Of a stretch of DNA of 64,000 bases, positions 34,913-43,601 are shown piece by piece. Each line of letters opens with the position of its first letter. Position 1 is the first letter of the stretch. Location of the stretch: the NCBI RefSeq assembly GCF_014873875.1, contig NZ_JADBEM010000001.1, forward strand, positions 4,836,001 to 4,900,000, in the 5' to 3' direction. Made by a program: the position numbers and the translations under genes. The DNA comes from Actinopolymorpha pittospori (GTDB lineage: Bacteria > Actinomycetota > Actinomycetes > Propionibacteriales > Actinopolymorphaceae). A model generated the notes under the pieces. That model ran no database searches, was not told the DNA's origin, and saw only the letters and a program-made list of their open reading frames with translations.

Positions 34913-34989
34913 GGCCGGTGAGTGTATAGCCCCGGGAGCCGCCGCGGCGCCCACTCGACCAAGGTGCCCGCGCGGGGTTCCGCCGGCTT

Positions 34990-35005
34990 TAGAGGGTTTC
35001 CTCTA
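34990..35005. promoter_or_regulatory. Palindrome upstream of the TetR gene
   Basis: TAGAGG and CCTCTA are separated by four bases (GTTT). The site lies 16 bases beyond the flavodoxin stop and upstream of the TetR start. It fits an autoregulatory TetR operator, though it could instead be a weak terminator for the flavodoxin gene. Confidence 0.5.
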
Positions 35006-35021
35006 TTTGGCGGTGCTCGAG

Positions 35022-35540
35022 CTAGTCACTCGCGAGTTCGCGGGCGATGTCGTCGGCCCAGGCGTCGAGCTCCTTGCCGTCCCGGAAGTCGCCGTAGCGC
35101 CCCCGGACCACCCGGAAGGCCAGCCGCTGGGTGCGGGACAGGTGCCCGGCCTGGATCACGCCGGCGAAGACGCGGTGCTCCCGGGGACGGAGTATGCCGG
35201 AGAAGCCGCCGAGGATCTTCGTGCCCTGGCGCTCCATCAGCCCGGCCAGCCGAAACCCCTGGTCGGCGGCCGCGGGGCCGAGGCCAACGCTGAACAACCA
35301 CACCGGGCGGCGGGTCAGCGCGTCGACGTGGCGGCGTACGAACCGCACCGCGTCCGGCGACCAGGCACCGCCGTAGATACCGCTGCCGAGGACGACGGCG
35401 TCGTAGCCACCCGGATCGGGGGCGTCGGCGATCGCGTGGACCTCGACCAGGTTGCCGTATTCGTCCAGGCTGGCCGCGATCCGGTCCGCGATGGCGCGGG
35501 TGGATCCGTGCCTGCTGGCATACCCCATCAGTACGACCAT
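35022..35540 (-). CDS. Flavodoxin domain protein (HemG-like), copy 1
   Basis: The 172-residue protein has the flavodoxin fold with the FMN phosphate loop at the start (GYASRHGSTRAIADRIA) and the phrase DAVVLGSGIYGGAW, typical of the menaquinone-dependent protoporphyrinogen oxidase (HemG-like) subgroup. In this subgroup the C-terminal region includes RDGKELDAWADDIARELA. The true substrate is uncertain, and actinobacteria usually make haem with other enzymes. A second copy sits 53 bases upstream on the same strand. Confidence 0.85.
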   Translation of the reverse strand: MVVLMGYASRHGSTRAIADRIAASLDEYGNLVEVHAIADAPDPGGYDAVVLGSGIYGGAWSPDAVRFVRRHVDALTRRPVWLFSVGLGPAAADQGFRLAGLMERQGTKILGGFSGILRPREHRVFAGVIQAGHLSRTQRLAFRVVRGRYGDFRDGKELDAWADDIARELASD

Positions 35541-35593
35541 GTGCGGGAACCCCCCGTGGAGCCGGCCGGCGGTGACATCGATGCGGTTGACCC

Positions 35594-36130
35594 TCAGGAC
35601 GGTGGTTGCCGCCCGGACGGGCTGGACGCGTCTCCGAAGCCGAGTTCGGCCGCGACCTCGTGCGCCCAGTTGTCGATCTCCTGCTCCTCACGGTCGCCGG
35701 TGTGGCCCCGGTGCCGCGTACGGCGGACGAGGCCGAGCAGACCTTCCGGGTCCGCACGGAGCCGCCCACCGAACCGTTTGAGGTCCCGAGCGTGTACCCG
35801 GCCGGCGGGGACGTCCGCGGCCCCGCCCGGTTCGTCGTCGTGGTTGCCCGCCGGTCGCCCGGCCGGACCGCTGCTGAGCAGCCACACCGGTCGGTCCGCC
35901 AGTTGGGGGCCGAAGCGTTCGGCGAAGCTCCGTGCGTCGTGCGCCCACCGACCGCCGTGCATCGCACCACCGAGGACGAACGCGTCGTACCCCGCGACGG
36001 AGTGCACGGCCTTCGCGGGCGCCACCTTGACCTCGAGACCCTCGGAGATCAGGTCGGCGCCGATCCGCTCCGCGATGCCGGCGGTACCTCTGTTCCTCGT
36101 CGCGTAGGCCACGAGCACGCGCGTCGTCAC
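35594..36130 (-). CDS. Flavodoxin domain protein (HemG-like), copy 2
   Basis: This 178-residue protein is a paralogue of the next gene on the same strand. It has the FMN loop YATRNRGTAGIAERIG and the phrase DAFVLGGAMHGGRW, and the shared ending EEQEIDNWAHEVAAELG. The middle part is Arg-rich and longer. The two genes are probably co-transcribed and could act as a pair of FMN-dependent electron carriers or oxidases. ATG at 36128-36130 has a GGGAGGT site. Confidence 0.84.
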   Translation of the reverse strand: MTTRVLVAYATRNRGTAGIAERIGADLISEGLEVKVAPAKAVHSVAGYDAFVLGGAMHGGRWAHDARSFAERFGPQLADRPVWLLSSGPAGRPAGNHDDEPGGAADVPAGRVHARDLKRFGGRLRADPEGLLGLVRRTRHRGHTGDREEQEIDNWAHEVAAELGFGDASSPSGRQPPS

Positions 36131-36382
36131 CGCGTACCTCCCTGTCGGATGGCCCCCTGGTCGGGTGGCCTCCCTTTCGGCACCCTCCGAACCATGGGAG
36201 CGCGGCCATCCGTCCGCTGGGCAGGGGCAGAGGTCCCATCGGAACGGAAGGGTGGGACGAATGTCGGCTCTGGGCGGACCGGAACGAACAGATCATCCCT
36301 GCCGGGTGGTGCTGGGGCGAACGGGGCTGGACAGCCTGAAGTGTGCAGCGCCATGTCAGTCCCGGCGAGGGGAGCGAGTGTG
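36131..36382. other. Promoter region between flavodoxin pair and DUF308 gene
   Basis: About 250 bases separate the divergent starts. No open frame, repeat or clear operator stands out. Confidence 0.4.
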
Positions 36383-37285
36383 ATGCCGTCTGATCCGCAC
36401 GCGGCCAGTTCGGGCCCGAACGGCCCGATCGGCGGGTCGGCACAACCGCCCACGTCACCGCAGCCGACACCGCCGCCGCCGATGCCGCCCATGCTGCCCG
36501 TCCCGCCGCCGACCCAGCCACCCGGCCAGCACCCGCCCAGCCAACCGCCCAGCCAACCGCCGACCGAGGAGCACCTGCCCACCCAGCAACCGCCGACCGA
36601 GCAGCACCCGCCCAGCCAGCCGCCGACCGAGCGGCCCGGTTCGGAGGCGAGTGGGGCGTCCGCACGACGTCGCGCGGCGGCACGAGCCGCCGCCCGAGGC
36701 AGTCGGACCGAGATCAGGCGGAGCCGCGGCGCGGCGACCGTGCTACTGGCCCTCGGCGACAGCTGGGGCGCGTTGCTCGGCTTCGGGTGCGCGAGCCTGC
36801 TCCTGGGTACGGCACTGCTGGCCTGGCCGGGCGGCGCGACGATCAAGGTGCTCGGCGTCCTCGCCGGTGCCCAGATCCTGCTGGCGGGGTTCTTCTCGCT
36901 GCTGCAGGCGATGGTCGCACCCGACGTCGACGGCGGCCGACGGATCCTGGTGGCCCTGCTCGGCGTGCTCGCGTTGGTGATGGGCGTGCTCCTGGTACGC
37001 CAGATCGCCTCGACGGTGTGGACGGTCGGCCTGATGCTCGGCCTGTTCCTCCTCGTCGGGGGCGTGCTCGTGGCGCTCTCGGCGTTCGTGGGACGGGTGC
37101 GACCTGGCCGCGGCCCGGCACTGCTGTGCGGGTTGCTCGCCCTCGTCACCGGCATCGTCGTCCTTTCCTACCCGGGTGTGTCGCTCGGCGTGCTGGCCGC
37201 CATCCTCGGCGGCTACCTCGTCGCGTACGGCGGGCTGACGATCTGGATGGCGTTCGAGGTCGACCGCGCACGCTCAGCCGACTGA
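36383..37285 (+). CDS. DUF308/HdeD-like membrane protein with Pro-rich N-terminus
   Basis: The 300-residue protein has a disordered start of about 90 residues rich in Pro and Gln (repeats of PPSQPPT type), a basic linker, then six membrane segments of the DUF308 (HdeD) family arranged as pairs. E. coli HdeD is linked to acid resistance at high cell density; the role in actinomycetes is not known. ATG at 36383 follows GAGGGGAG; an in-frame ATG at 36353 is also possible. A second DUF308 gene converges on it from the right, with a shared terminator. Confidence 0.8.
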   Translation: MPSDPHAASSGPNGPIGGSAQPPTSPQPTPPPPMPPMLPVPPPTQPPGQHPPSQPPSQPPTEEHLPTQQPPTEQHPPSQPPTERPGSEASGASARRRAAARAAARGSRTEIRRSRGAATVLLALGDSWGALLGFGCASLLLGTALLAWPGGATIKVLGVLAGAQILLAGFFSLLQAMVAPDVDGGRRILVALLGVLALVMGVLLVRQIASTVWTVGLMLGLFLLVGGVLVALSAFVGRVRPGRGPALLCGLLALVTGIVVLSYPGVSLGVLAAILGGYLVAYGGLTIWMAFEVDRARSAD

Positions 37286-37306
37286 GGGACCACGTACGAC
37301 ACCGAG

Positions 37307-37332
37307 CGCGTGACCCGGCTCCGGGTCACGCG
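37307..37332. terminator. Bidirectional terminator between the DUF308 genes
   Basis: CGCGTGACCCGG and its complement form a 12-bp stem with a 2-base turn, and further pairing outside (ACACCG with CGGTGT) lengthens it. It lies between two convergent stops. Confidence 0.85.
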
Positions 37333-37351
37333 CCCGGTGTCATCGAGCAGG

Positions 37352-38071
37352 TCAGGTGTTCGCGGGCCGCCGCCCGTCGTGGTTCGCGTCGAGCATCTCC
37401 GGGAGTTTGCGCACTCCGAACGCCGCGAAGATCTCGGTGACGCCGTAGAGCACCATCCCGAACCCAATCAGGTTGACGAGCAGTAGGAGCTCACGGCCGG
37501 GCGAGCCGATCGCCCAGACGCCGAGGACGATCTCCAGGGCGCCGATGAGGAGCGGGATCCACCACATTCGCAGCTTGGGTCCCATGAGGCTCGCGATGAT
37601 GCTGAAGACCCCGCTGATGGCGAGGTACCACGCCACGAACATGGCGATGACCATCAGCGTGGGCCCTGGCCACAGGATCGCCACGATTCCCGCCGCGATC
37701 CCGAGCACGCCCGCGGCCACCCACAGCGACGGCCAGCGCTCGACGCGCGTCGCGTGGAAGATCTGCGAGATCCCGCCGAGGATGAACGCGATCCCGGCCA
37801 GCAGGGCGAGGGAGGCGACCGCAGCCGGGCGCAGGCTCAGCACCAACATGCCGTACAGCACCCACAGGATGCCGGCCGCGAGGTAGAGACCCCACATCCT
37901 GCTGAGCGCGGTCGCCTCTGCGGCTGGACCCTCCGCACGGGCGCCCCGGGTTCCTTCCGCTCGGACGGCTTCGCCGGTTCGCATGTTCTCGGGCGTGGTC
38001 TGTTCCGGGACGCGTGCCCCCGGGGCTACGGGGGCGCCCCGCTGCGGGCTCTCTGGCTTTTCGGTGGACAT
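37352..38071 (-). CDS. DUF308/HdeD-like membrane protein
   Basis: The 239-residue protein has a charged soluble start of about 55 residues and six membrane segments (MWGLYLAAGILWVLYGMLVL, then LALLAGIAFILGGI, LWVAAGVLGIAAGIVAIL, and so on). The DUF308 hallmark is the repeated helix pair with WP or RP at turns (LWPGPTLMVIAMFVAWYLAISG). I chose ATG at 38069-38071 because GGAGGGG precedes it; longer forms run into a region with no homology. It is the convergent paralogue of the gene at 36383-37285. Confidence 0.85.
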   Translation of the reverse strand: MSTEKPESPQRGAPVAPGARVPEQTTPENMRTGEAVRAEGTRGARAEGPAAEATALSRMWGLYLAAGILWVLYGMLVLSLRPAAVASLALLAGIAFILGGISQIFHATRVERWPSLWVAAGVLGIAAGIVAILWPGPTLMVIAMFVAWYLAISGVFSIIASLMGPKLRMWWIPLLIGALEIVLGVWAIGSPGRELLLLVNLIGFGMVLYGVTEIFAAFGVRKLPEMLDANHDGRRPANT

Positions 38072-38333
38072 CTGCACCCCTCCGGTCCGTGCCCGGCGGT
38101 GCCCGTGAAGGCGGCCGCTGTCCGGGCGGTTCCGTTTCTGGGTACGCCGAGGCAGGCGTGCCCAACCCCGACACGATGCAGGTTGGGTCGGGCAGATGGA
38201 GTCACCCGGACGGGGTGAACCCGTTACCGGAGGCGTGGCGGCCGGTAGACGTCGGGCAGGCGTCGTGGGCGTGTCGGGCAGACGTCGACTCCGGCGTCTG
38301 GATGGTCGGGTTGGAGCGTTTCCGGTTGGATGA

Positions 38334-39593
38334 ATGCCCATGGGAACCCCCACCTCACTCCTCCTGCGCGGCGCCGCGCTGGCCACCGCACTGGTGGCCG
38401 GCTCGGGTGTCCTCGCGTCCGCGGCCGGCGCCGTGCCGGCACCTGTTCACGACGCCGCGTCCGCGGCCCGGGCCGCCGCCGGCCCGGATCGTGGTCGTCC
38501 GGACCGGCCCGAGGGTCCGGCCCGGCCCTCGGACCCGACTTCGGCCGAGCAGGTGCGCGTGCTGGGCGAGCAGGTCATCCCGAAGGGGCTGTCGTTCGCC
38601 GGCGCGCCCGTCGGTGAGCTGTCCGGCATCGACTACGACCAGCGTGGCAACCAGTGGTACCTCCTCTCCGACGACTCCGAGGAGGGCCCGGCCCGCTACT
38701 ACACCGCCCGTTTCTACGTCACCCAGTCCGGCGTGACCCCTGTTCAGTTCACCAGCGCCCAGGACATCCTGCGCAGCGACGGATCGACGTTCCCGCCGCT
38801 CGCCACGAACGACCCCGAGGTCGCGGACCCGGAGGCGATCCGGCTCGACCCGAGCGACCGGACGCTGTACTGGTCCAGCGAGGGCAAGCGCGAGGTGCCG
38901 GCCGACGGTTCGGCCCCCGCGTTGGTCGACCCCTGGGTGCGCCAGATGACGACCACCGGGCGGAACCTCCGCGAGTTCACCCAGCCGTCGATCTTCACGA
39001 TGAGCGCGGCCGAGCAGGGCCCGCGCCGCAACGCCGTCTTCGAGGGCCTGACCCTGACGACCGACGGCAAGGAGATCGTGACGTCGATGGAGGGTTCTCT
39101 CTACCAGGACGGTCCGCTGCCGACGCCGACCTCGCCGGCGGTCAACCGGCTGACGTGGTACGACAAGGCGTCCGGCCAGCCGGTCCGGCAGGTGGCCTAC
39201 CCGCTCGACCCGATCCCGGTGGCGCCGATCCCGCCGACCGCCGCCGCCGACAACGGCATCAGCGAGATCCTCGCGGTCGACAAGGACCACTACCTCGTCC
39301 TGGAGCGGTCCTTCGCGACCGGCGTGGGCAACAGCATCCGGCTCTACGAGATCGACCTGCGCGGTGCCAACAACATCCTGCGCGACCCGAGCCTGGCCGA
39401 CGGCGCCTACCGTCCGGTGACGAAGCGGCTCGTGGCCGACTTTGCCGACCTCGGCCTCTCCCACATCGACAACGTGGAGGGGATGAGCTGGGGACCGCAG
39501 TTGCGCGCGGGTGAGCGCAGCCTGGTGTTCGTCTCCGACGACAACCTGAGCTCGAGCCAGGTGACGCAGGTCATCGCGCTCGGCCTGCGCTGA
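38334..39593 (+). CDS. Secreted phytase-like (esterase-like activity of phytase) protein
   Basis: The 419-residue protein carries a signal peptide (hydrophobic residues about 9-32, cleavage after AGA) and a Pro/Arg-rich linker, then a beta-propeller domain of the family named esterase-like activity of phytase. Family phrases include GELSGIDYDQRGNQWYLLSDD, DPEAIRLDPSDRTLYWSSEG and ISEILAVDKDHYLVLERSF. The protein should be exported and may act on phosphate or carboxyl esters; the activity is uncertain. Either ATG at 38334 or 38340 could be used. Confidence 0.88.
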   Translation: MPMGTPTSLLLRGAALATALVAGSGVLASAAGAVPAPVHDAASAARAAAGPDRGRPDRPEGPARPSDPTSAEQVRVLGEQVIPKGLSFAGAPVGELSGIDYDQRGNQWYLLSDDSEEGPARYYTARFYVTQSGVTPVQFTSAQDILRSDGSTFPPLATNDPEVADPEAIRLDPSDRTLYWSSEGKREVPADGSAPALVDPWVRQMTTTGRNLREFTQPSIFTMSAAEQGPRRNAVFEGLTLTTDGKEIVTSMEGSLYQDGPLPTPTSPAVNRLTWYDKASGQPVRQVAYPLDPIPVAPIPPTAAADNGISEILAVDKDHYLVLERSFATGVGNSIRLYEIDLRGANNILRDPSLADGAYRPVTKRLVADFADLGLSHIDNVEGMSWGPQLRAGERSLVFVSDDNLSSSQVTQVIALGLR

Positions 39594-39657
39594 GCAGGCG
39601 CCGACCAGCACCTCGGCGAACCTCGCCGGGCGTCGAGCAGAAGCTCACCCGGCATGC

Positions 39658-39698
39658 CCGAAGCGGGCGGCCGGCCACGTGCCGGCCGCCCGCTTCGG
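39658..39698. terminator. Bidirectional terminator between phytase-like gene and sulfatase
   Basis: A perfect 18-bp stem (beginning CCGAAGCGGGCGGCC) with a 5-base CACGT loop lies between convergent stops at 39593 and 39734. Confidence 0.9.
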
Positions 39699-39733
39699 CG
39701 TTCTCACCCGTTCCGCGCCCGTCGTCGCCTCCC

Positions 39734-41506
39734 TCAGGTGGCCGCGAGGGCCGTGGCGAGCGAGCGGAGACGTACGCCGTCCAGCACCGCGGGCGCCACG
39801 GCGGCCAGTTCGAGCAGCGACAGGTGTCCGAACGTCGCCACCCGGGGATTGTCGAGCAGCCCGGGCACGGCCGACTGGATGGCATCGACGGCGGTGGGTT
39901 CGGCCAGCAGTTCCGACACCGGTGTGCGCAGGGTGAACCTGCCGGCCGGCTGCTCGTCGGGGTCGGGCAGCGTCGCGGTCGCGGCGCGCGCCTGCTCCTG
40001 CTGCCGGCGGAGCAAAAGGTGTTCGGGGCCGACCGGACCCTGCGCGGGCAGGCCGAGCCGGGTGAACTGTTCCGGCGGGGTGTCGCTGGCCCGCATGGAC
40101 GCGACCATCGCCTCGGCGAGCCGAGTCTCGACCGCGTCGTCGAGGAGCGGGTGCTCCTGACCCGGATCGGTCGCCAGGTCGAACAGTAGTGAGCCGTGGG
40201 CGAAGGTGTTGGCCGACGGTTCGGCCGGCACCCGCAGCACCGGCACGCCCTTGGCGAAGTCGAAGGGCGGTGCGAGGGTCGCGTCGAGGAGATGTTCGGG
40301 GGCGAACCGGCTCCGCATCCGGGTGGGCATCAGCGTGTACTCGAACAGGGGCTGGTTGGAGGCCTCGGCGCAGGCGCGCATGTAAACGTAGCGGCCGTCG
40401 GTCACGTTGACGTGGCCGCCGAAGCTGCCGAACAGCCCGGCCTCCCGGACCGGGGTGTCGTCGACGACGGTCTGGTGCAGGGGGACGCCCTGCATGTCCG
40501 GCGGCCGGGGGACCTGGAAGTACTCCAGCAGCGTCGGGGCGAGGTCGATCGTCTGTACCAGGCTGGTACGGCGTTCGCCCGCGGCGTCGGGCACGCGTGG
40601 ATCCCAGACGAACAGCGGGTTGTGGATGAGCTCGTCGTACCACGGCTGGATGTTCTTGCCCCACCACCCGTGCTCCCCGAGCAGGAACCCGTGGTCGGTG
40701 GCGACGATCAGCATAGTGTCGCGCCACAGGTCGTGCGCGTCCATCGCGTCGAGGACCCGGCCGAGGGAGTGGTCGCACATGCTGAGCAGGGAGGCGTACT
40801 CGTACTTCACGTGCTCGACGACCTCGGGCCGCTCGGTCACCCGCTTGTAGTCGGGCCAGTCGTGGTGCGGCCCGTCGTAGGAGTGCGGATAGAGGTCCTT
40901 GTACTGCTTGTAGGTGAAGAACGGCTCGTGCGGGTCGAACGTCTCGAGGTGCAGGAACCAGTTGTCCTGCGCGTGGTTGGTGGTGATGAACTCCAGGCCG
41001 GCGTCGAAGGTCCGGGTCTGCGGGTGGTCCTCCTCGTGCCGCAGGTGGTCCCGGTTGACCCAGTCCTGGCGCCAGTTGGCGCCTCGGGAGAGCTTCACCG
41101 CCTCGGGGATCAGCGGGTCGGCCACCTGCCCCTTCCAGGCGTCGCCCTCCTGACCGCGGAAGAACTCCCAGGTGTCGTAGCGGCCGTGGTAGGTGGCCCC
41201 ACCGTCCTCCCAGTAGTGCTGGTGGTCGCTCGTGAGGTGGGTGTAGACGCCGTTGCCGCGAAGGAGCTCGGGCATCGAGTCGTCGAACGGCTCGAGCGGC
41301 CCCCAGCTGCGGTGCAGGAAGTTGTGGCGGCCGGTGTGCAGCTCGCGGCGCGCGGGGATGCACGGCATGCTGCCGCCGTAGCAGCGGTCGAAGGTCGTGG
41401 TGCGACGAGCCAGCCGGGCGAAGTTCGGTGCGTGCACCCAGTCGTTGCCGTACGGCGGGAGGAAGCGCCGGTTCAGGGTGTCGAACAGGACCAGGATCGC
41501 CTTCAT
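39734..41506 (-). CDS. Type I sulfatase
   Basis: The 590-residue enzyme is an alkaline-phosphatase-fold sulfatase. The maturation motif CIPAR is at residues 49-53; Cys49 should become formylglycine if a formylglycine-generating enzyme is present elsewhere. Metal-site phrases LFDTLNRRFLPPYG at the start and VATDHGFLLGEHGWWGKN further on match the family. There is no signal peptide, so it is cytoplasmic or exported in another way. The substrate could be a sulfated sugar or aryl sulfate; no carbohydrate genes are adjacent. ATG at 41504-41506 was preferred to upstream starts because MKAILVLFDT is the usual opening. Confidence 0.92.
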   Translation of the reverse strand: MKAILVLFDTLNRRFLPPYGNDWVHAPNFARLARRTTTFDRCYGGSMPCIPARRELHTGRHNFLHRSWGPLEPFDDSMPELLRGNGVYTHLTSDHQHYWEDGGATYHGRYDTWEFFRGQEGDAWKGQVADPLIPEAVKLSRGANWRQDWVNRDHLRHEEDHPQTRTFDAGLEFITTNHAQDNWFLHLETFDPHEPFFTYKQYKDLYPHSYDGPHHDWPDYKRVTERPEVVEHVKYEYASLLSMCDHSLGRVLDAMDAHDLWRDTMLIVATDHGFLLGEHGWWGKNIQPWYDELIHNPLFVWDPRVPDAAGERRTSLVQTIDLAPTLLEYFQVPRPPDMQGVPLHQTVVDDTPVREAGLFGSFGGHVNVTDGRYVYMRACAEASNQPLFEYTLMPTRMRSRFAPEHLLDATLAPPFDFAKGVPVLRVPAEPSANTFAHGSLLFDLATDPGQEHPLLDDAVETRLAEAMVASMRASDTPPEQFTRLGLPAQGPVGPEHLLLRRQQEQARAATATLPDPDEQPAGRFTLRTPVSELLAEPTAVDAIQSAVPGLLDNPRVATFGHLSLLELAAVAPAVLDGVRLRSLATALAAT

Positions 41507-41799
41507 GGACAGACCTCTCGGGGGCTCGCTCGGGCGCGGGGTCCGGCGTACGCGGTGGGCGTGCCGCCGGGCGGTTTCGATCCTTCCTACCAGTCGGGGA
41601 CTCCCACGCATTCACGGTGATTTCGACCGGGACCGGCGCGGTGCCGGCGCGGCGGAACGCGCCGACTCCTCCCGCAGGTGCCGTTGCCCCCCGGAGGAGG
41701 GGAAGGCGGGGGCCGAAGTCCCCTGGGGTGATCCGGGCGCGGCCGTCATCGTGGGAGCTGCTGGGAGCCCCCCGCTGACCGTGGCCAGGAGGGGGCACT
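41507..41799. other. Intergenic region between divergent sulfatase and poxB
   Basis: About 290 bases that should carry two promoters. No palindrome or repeat was found, and no believable gene. AGGAGGGGG at its right end is the poxB ribosome site. Confidence 0.4.
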
Positions 41800-43542
41800 G
41801 TGGCGAAACGCACGGTCGCCGACCAGCTGGTCGAGATCCTGCTCGCCGGTGGTGCCCAGCGGGTGTACGGCGTCGTGGGCGACAGCCTCAACCCTGTCGT
41901 CGACGCCGTCCGGCGACACGACGGACTCGACTGGGTGAGTGTCCGCCACGAGGAGGCCGGCGCGTTCGCCGCGGGCGCGGACGCCCAGCTGACCGGACGG
42001 CTCGGTGTCTGCGCGGGCAGCTGCGGCCCGGGGAACCTGCACCTGATCAACGGCCTGTACGACGCCCACCGCAGCATGGCGCCGGTGGTGGCCGTCGCGT
42101 CGCACATCCCGAGCACCGAGATCGGGACGGGGTACTTCCAGGAGACCCATCCCACGGCGATCTTCCAGGAGTGCAGCCACTTCTGTGAGCTCGTGTGCCG
42201 GCGCGAACAGCTGGCGAGGGTCGCCCAGATCGCGATCCAGCAGGCGATCGGACGTAACGGCGTCTCCGTGATCGTCCTGCCCGGCGACGTCGCGGAGGAG
42301 GAGGCCACCGGCGAGGAACTGGAGCACACCTACCGCCTGGACCAGCGCCCCACCTCCCAGCCCGCCGACACGGTCGTCGGCGAGTTCGCCGACCGGCTGG
42401 ACGCGGCGACCCGGGTCACGTTGTTCTGCGGCAAGGGCGTGGCCGGGGCGCACGACGAGGTGCTCGCCCTGGCCGAGCGGGTCAAGGCGCCGGTCGGGCA
42501 CGCGCTCGGCGGCAAGGACTGGATCCAGTACGACAACCCCTACGACGTCGGCATGTCCGGGCTGCTCGGCTACGGCGCGTGTTACGAGGCGATGCACAGC
42601 TGCGAGTTGCTCGTCCTGCTCGGCACCGACTTCCCGTACGTGCAGTTCATGCCCACCACGCCGCGTGTCGTACAGGTCGACACCCGGCGGGAACGCCTCG
42701 GCAGCAGGTCCCGGCTCGACCTCGGTGTCTGGGGCGATGTCAAGGAGACCTTGCACGCGCTGCTGCCGCGGGTCGCCGACAATCCTGACCGGTCCTTCCT
42801 GGACCGGATGCTGCGCCGTCACCGCGAGCTCGTCGCCCAGATGCGCGCCTACACCGACGACACCCGCGCTCGCCGTCCAGTACGGCCGGAGTTCGTGGCC
42901 GCCACCCTCGACGACCTCGCGGCCAGGGACGCGATCTTCACCGTCGACACCGGTATGTGCAACGTGTGGGCCGCGCGGCTGGTGCACGCGACCGCCGGAC
43001 GCCGCATCCTCGGTTCGTACGCGCACGGCTCGATGGCGAACGCGCTGCCGCACGCGATCGGGGCGCAGTGCGCCGAACCGGACCGCCAGGTGATCGCGAT
43101 GTGTGGGGACGGTGGGTTCTCCATGCTGATGGGCGACATCCTCACCCTGGTCCAGCACGAGCTGCCGGTGAAGCTCGTCATCTTCAACAACGGGTCGCTC
43201 GGCATGGTGGCCCTGGAGATGATGGTCGAGGGTTATCTCCCGTACCAGACGGCGTTGAAGAATCCCGACTTCGCGGCGGTCGCCCGCGCCGCCGGGATGA
43301 CCGGCATCCGGATCGAGGATCCCGCCGACGTACGCGAGGGTCTGCGGGAGGCGCTCGCGACCCCCGGGCCCGTCCTGGTCGACGCGCTCACCGACCCGAA
43401 CGCGCTGTCCATGCCGCCCCGGATCACCAGCGAGCAGACCAGGGGCTTCGCCCTGGCGGCCACCAAGCTGGTGCTCGCGGGAGACGCGGAGGAGTTGCTC
43501 AACCTGGCGCGAAGCAACCTGCGGAACCTGCCGCGTCCGTGA
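41800..43542 (+). CDS. poxB: Thiamine-diphosphate enzyme, pyruvate dehydrogenase (quinone)/pyruvate oxidase type
   Basis: The 580-residue protein resembles PoxB, which converts pyruvate to acetate and CO2 and passes electrons to quinone using TPP and FAD. The catalytic Glu is at residue 51 (VRHEEAG). The TPP motif GDGGFSMLMGD followed by NN is near residues 436-466. The start (ADQLVEILLAGGAQRVYGVVGDSLN) and FQETHPTAIFQECSHFCE match PoxB better than acetolactate synthase. The C-terminal membrane-binding peptide known from E. coli cannot be confirmed. GTG at 41800 follows AGGAGGGGG. The next gene starts 59 bases on. Confidence 0.88.
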   Translation: MAKRTVADQLVEILLAGGAQRVYGVVGDSLNPVVDAVRRHDGLDWVSVRHEEAGAFAAGADAQLTGRLGVCAGSCGPGNLHLINGLYDAHRSMAPVVAVASHIPSTEIGTGYFQETHPTAIFQECSHFCELVCRREQLARVAQIAIQQAIGRNGVSVIVLPGDVAEEEATGEELEHTYRLDQRPTSQPADTVVGEFADRLDAATRVTLFCGKGVAGAHDEVLALAERVKAPVGHALGGKDWIQYDNPYDVGMSGLLGYGACYEAMHSCELLVLLGTDFPYVQFMPTTPRVVQVDTRRERLGSRSRLDLGVWGDVKETLHALLPRVADNPDRSFLDRMLRRHRELVAQMRAYTDDTRARRPVRPEFVAATLDDLAARDAIFTVDTGMCNVWAARLVHATAGRRILGSYAHGSMANALPHAIGAQCAEPDRQVIAMCGDGGFSMLMGDILTLVQHELPVKLVIFNNGSLGMVALEMMVEGYLPYQTALKNPDFAAVARAAGMTGIRIEDPADVREGLREALATPGPVLVDALTDPNALSMPPRITSEQTRGFALAATKLVLAGDAEELLNLARSNLRNLPRP

Positions 43543-43601
43543 CGGCGTCCGCGGGCCCCTGTCCCCGAAGGAGAAGCGGCCCTACTGACCGAGGAGATGT
43601 G

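Noticed and set aside
37670-37700. Second copy of the tmRNA 3' end as an attachment site
   Set aside because: Only a short CGATTCCCGCC match was found, well below what an attachment repeat would show.
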